A stretch of 7,525 bases of DNA from Gemmatimonadota bacterium (GTDB taxonomy: Bacteria > Gemmatimonadota > Gemmatimonadetes > JACCXV01 > JAHWKZ01), in NCBI GenBank assembly GCA_030641505.1, contig DAOWHI010000246.1:1-7525 (forward strand), written 5' to 3'. Below, piece by piece: positions 6,180-7,525 of the stretch. The stretch's first letter is position 1, and every line of letters begins with the position of its first letter. The translations under genes were made by a program, and so were the position numbers. Below the pieces are notes generated by a model, which saw only the letters and a program-made list of their open reading frames with translations, had not been told where the DNA came from and made no database searches.

Positions 6180-7525
6180 GCTACGTCTCCTTCCACCGTT
6201 TCCATCCGTTGACGGATCGCGTCAGCGATCGCTCTCGGTCGCATCGGCTCGCCGAGCACCCGCGTCCAACAATCGATATCAAACAGCGTCTGCGCGCGGA
6301 GCAACCACGCCAACTGTCCGCGGCGGCGGTTCTCTTCGTTGATATAAGGCGCAGCCGGGTCGTCGCTGTAGTTGATCTCCACCGTCATCACTTTCTCGAA
6401 CCGACTGAAGATCTCCTTGAGGCCCGGCTCGAGCGGGGAGAGGAAGCTCAGGTGAAGCGACGAGACGCTCATCCCATCGGCGCGCACACGGTCGATCGCT
6501 TCTTCGATCGCGCCCTTGGTGCTGCCCCAGCCGACGACCAACAGCTCGCCGCTGTCGTCGCCGTACACCGCCGGTGGCTCGAGCGTGCTCTGGAGCACCG
6601 CGATCTTGCGGCTGCGCATCGTCGAGGAATGTTGATGCACCGCCGAGCTGTAGGCGACCCTGCTCGATTCATCGTGCGCCAACCCGGTAACGGTGTACAT
6701 GCCACCTGGCTGACCGGGCACGAACCGTCGCGACAACCCCGTTGTCGTATCCCAATCGTAGGGTTTCAACCCTTCCGGGACCGGGCTCAGGTCGGGTGGC
6801 GCTGCCACCCATGCGGGATCGAGCTCGGGGCGCCGGAACGGTTGCACTCCGGTTGCCAGGTTGGCATCCGACAGAACGATAACCACGGTGCGAAACATCT
6901 CGGCGATGCGGCGCGCCGTGACCATGACGTGAAAACACTCCTCGATCGTGGCCGGCGCCATGACAACATGCGGCGCGTCGCCCGGCTGACCAAAGATCGC
7001 CGCCAACAGATCCGATTGTTCGACCTTGGTCGGCAATCCGGTGGCCGGCCCGCCGCGCTGCACGTCGACCACCACCAGCGGCATCTCGATCATCACCGCC
7101 AACCCCAAGAACTCGGTCTTCAGCGCGAGGCCGGGGCCCGAGGTGATCGTATACGCCACCTTACCCGCGTACGACGCGCCGATCGCGACGCCGGCGGCGG
7201 CGATCTCGTCCTCGGCCTGGTGCACCACACCACCGAACTTCTCGAACACGTCACCGAGCTCGTGCGAAGCGGAGGTGGCGGGCGTGATCGGGTACATCGC
7301 CGCCAACTCCATCCCGGCGGCGATCGCGCCCAGTGCAACCGCTTCGTTGCCGTTCATGACCACCATCGGCTCGGTGACCGGCCGCGCCGCGATGCGGATC
7401 CGGAAATCGAGGTTCTCCTCAGCCCAGCCGTAGCCAAGGTCGAGCAGCTCGACGTTGCGGTTGTAGATCTCTTCCGACTTCTTGCGGAACGCGTGCGCGA
7501 TCTGATCGCGACACAGGTCGAGATC
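6176..7525 (-). CDS. korA: 2-oxoacid:ferredoxin oxidoreductase alpha (probably gamma-alpha fused) subunit, 5' end beyond window
   Basis: This is the partner of KorB. The alpha part binds the TPP aminopyrimidine and the substrate. The frame is open through the right edge: upstream of the internal ATG at 7366 it continues for 53 residues, including FRKKSEEIYNRN and LGYGWAEENLDF. So the ATG at 7366 is not the start. In-window residues total 449. MNGNEAVALGAIAAG begins the alpha domain at about 57. AMYPITPATS (76-85) is the conserved YPITP loop, QAEDEIAAAGVAIGAS follows at about 103-118, and RGGPATGLPTK (157-167) is the conserved substrate-loop motif. The transketolase-C-like domain lies near residues 300-410. 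The linker before the alpha domain resembles the end of a gamma domain, so the full gene is probably the fused type of about 600 residues (inference). Its TGA overlaps the korB GTG. Confidence 0.94.
   Translation of the reverse strand, partial: DLDLCRDQIAHAFRKKSEEIYNRNVELLDLGYGWAEENLDFRIRIAARPVTEPMVVMNGNEAVALGAIAAGMELAAMYPITPATSASHELGDVFEKFGGVVHQAEDEIAAAGVAIGASYAGKVAYTITSGPGLALKTEFLGLAVMIEMPLVVVDVQRGGPATGLPTKVEQSDLLAAIFGQPGDAPHVVMAPATIEECFHVMVTARRIAEMFRTVVIVLSDANLATGVQPFRRPELDPAWVAAPPDLSPVPEGLKPYDWDTTTGLSRRFVPGQPGGMYTVTGLAHDESSRVAYSSAVHQHSSTMRSRKIAVLQSTLEPPAVYGDDSGELLVVGWGSTKGAIEEAIDRVRADGMSVSSLHLSFLSPLEPGLKEIFSRFEKVMTVEINYSDDPAAPYINEENRRRGQLAWLLRAQTLFDIDCWTRVLGEPMRPRAIADAIRQRMETVEGDVA
6186..6194 (-). 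promoter_or_regulatory. Shine-Dalgarno for korB GTG start
   Basis: The minus strand reads GGAAGGAGA, six bases before the GTG at 6179. It lies inside the korA coding region and fixes the unusual GTG start. It is the strongest ribosome binding site in the window. Confidence 0.7.

Noticed and set aside
5388..6212. 274-residue plus-strand open frame
   Set aside because: It is antisense to korB, whose cysteines and TPP motif are intact. It has no recognisable domain.
6176..7366. ATG at 7366 as the true korA start
   Set aside because: The frame stays open to the window edge and encodes a plausible linker and gamma-domain end, so the gene is cut by the window rather than starting here.

Overview
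The window is bacterial chromosomal DNA with no RNA gene, CRISPR array or recognisable mobile element. From about position 445 to the right end it is GC-rich (about 64% by hand sampling) and holds one tightly packed minus-strand operon of iron-sulfur 2-oxoacid oxidoreductase genes. The organism is probably a high-GC bacterium that uses ferredoxin-linked 2-oxoacid oxidation. The phylum cannot be fixed from sequence reading alone.

In transcription order (right to left) the operon runs as follows. (1) The 3' part of a korA-type alpha (probably gamma-alpha fused) subunit begins beyond the right edge. (2) korB is the thiamine-diphosphate (TPP) and [4Fe-4S] beta subunit. (3) Next is a 340-residue soluble protein I do not recognise. 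(4) An RnfB-like multi-cluster ferredoxin has an N-terminal membrane segment. (5) Last is a very large single-chain pyruvate:ferredoxin-oxidoreductase-like protein. All four gene junctions overlap (4, 11, 1 and 4 bases), which points to translational coupling and one functional unit. A plausible reading is that two oxoacid oxidoreductases feed electrons into a membrane-anchored RnfB-like hub. No other Rnf subunit is visible here.

The left end is different. At about position 442 the large oxidoreductase stops resembling its family just after its ferredoxin domain, where the catalytic TPP-binding domain should begin. It then runs into about 51 unrelated residues with different codon use before a stop at 283. 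The DNA from 1 to about 441 is near 55% GC. It carries the start of an unrelated minus-strand gene, a family 2 glycosyltransferase-like N-terminus beginning at 211, with a possible promoter at 257-286. This is either a genomic rearrangement breakpoint or an assembly or amplification chimera.

Two points stand out. The RnfB-like protein has lost exactly the ligand set of one of its [4Fe-4S] clusters. The operon also combines two oxidoreductases, an RnfB-like protein and an unassigned protein.
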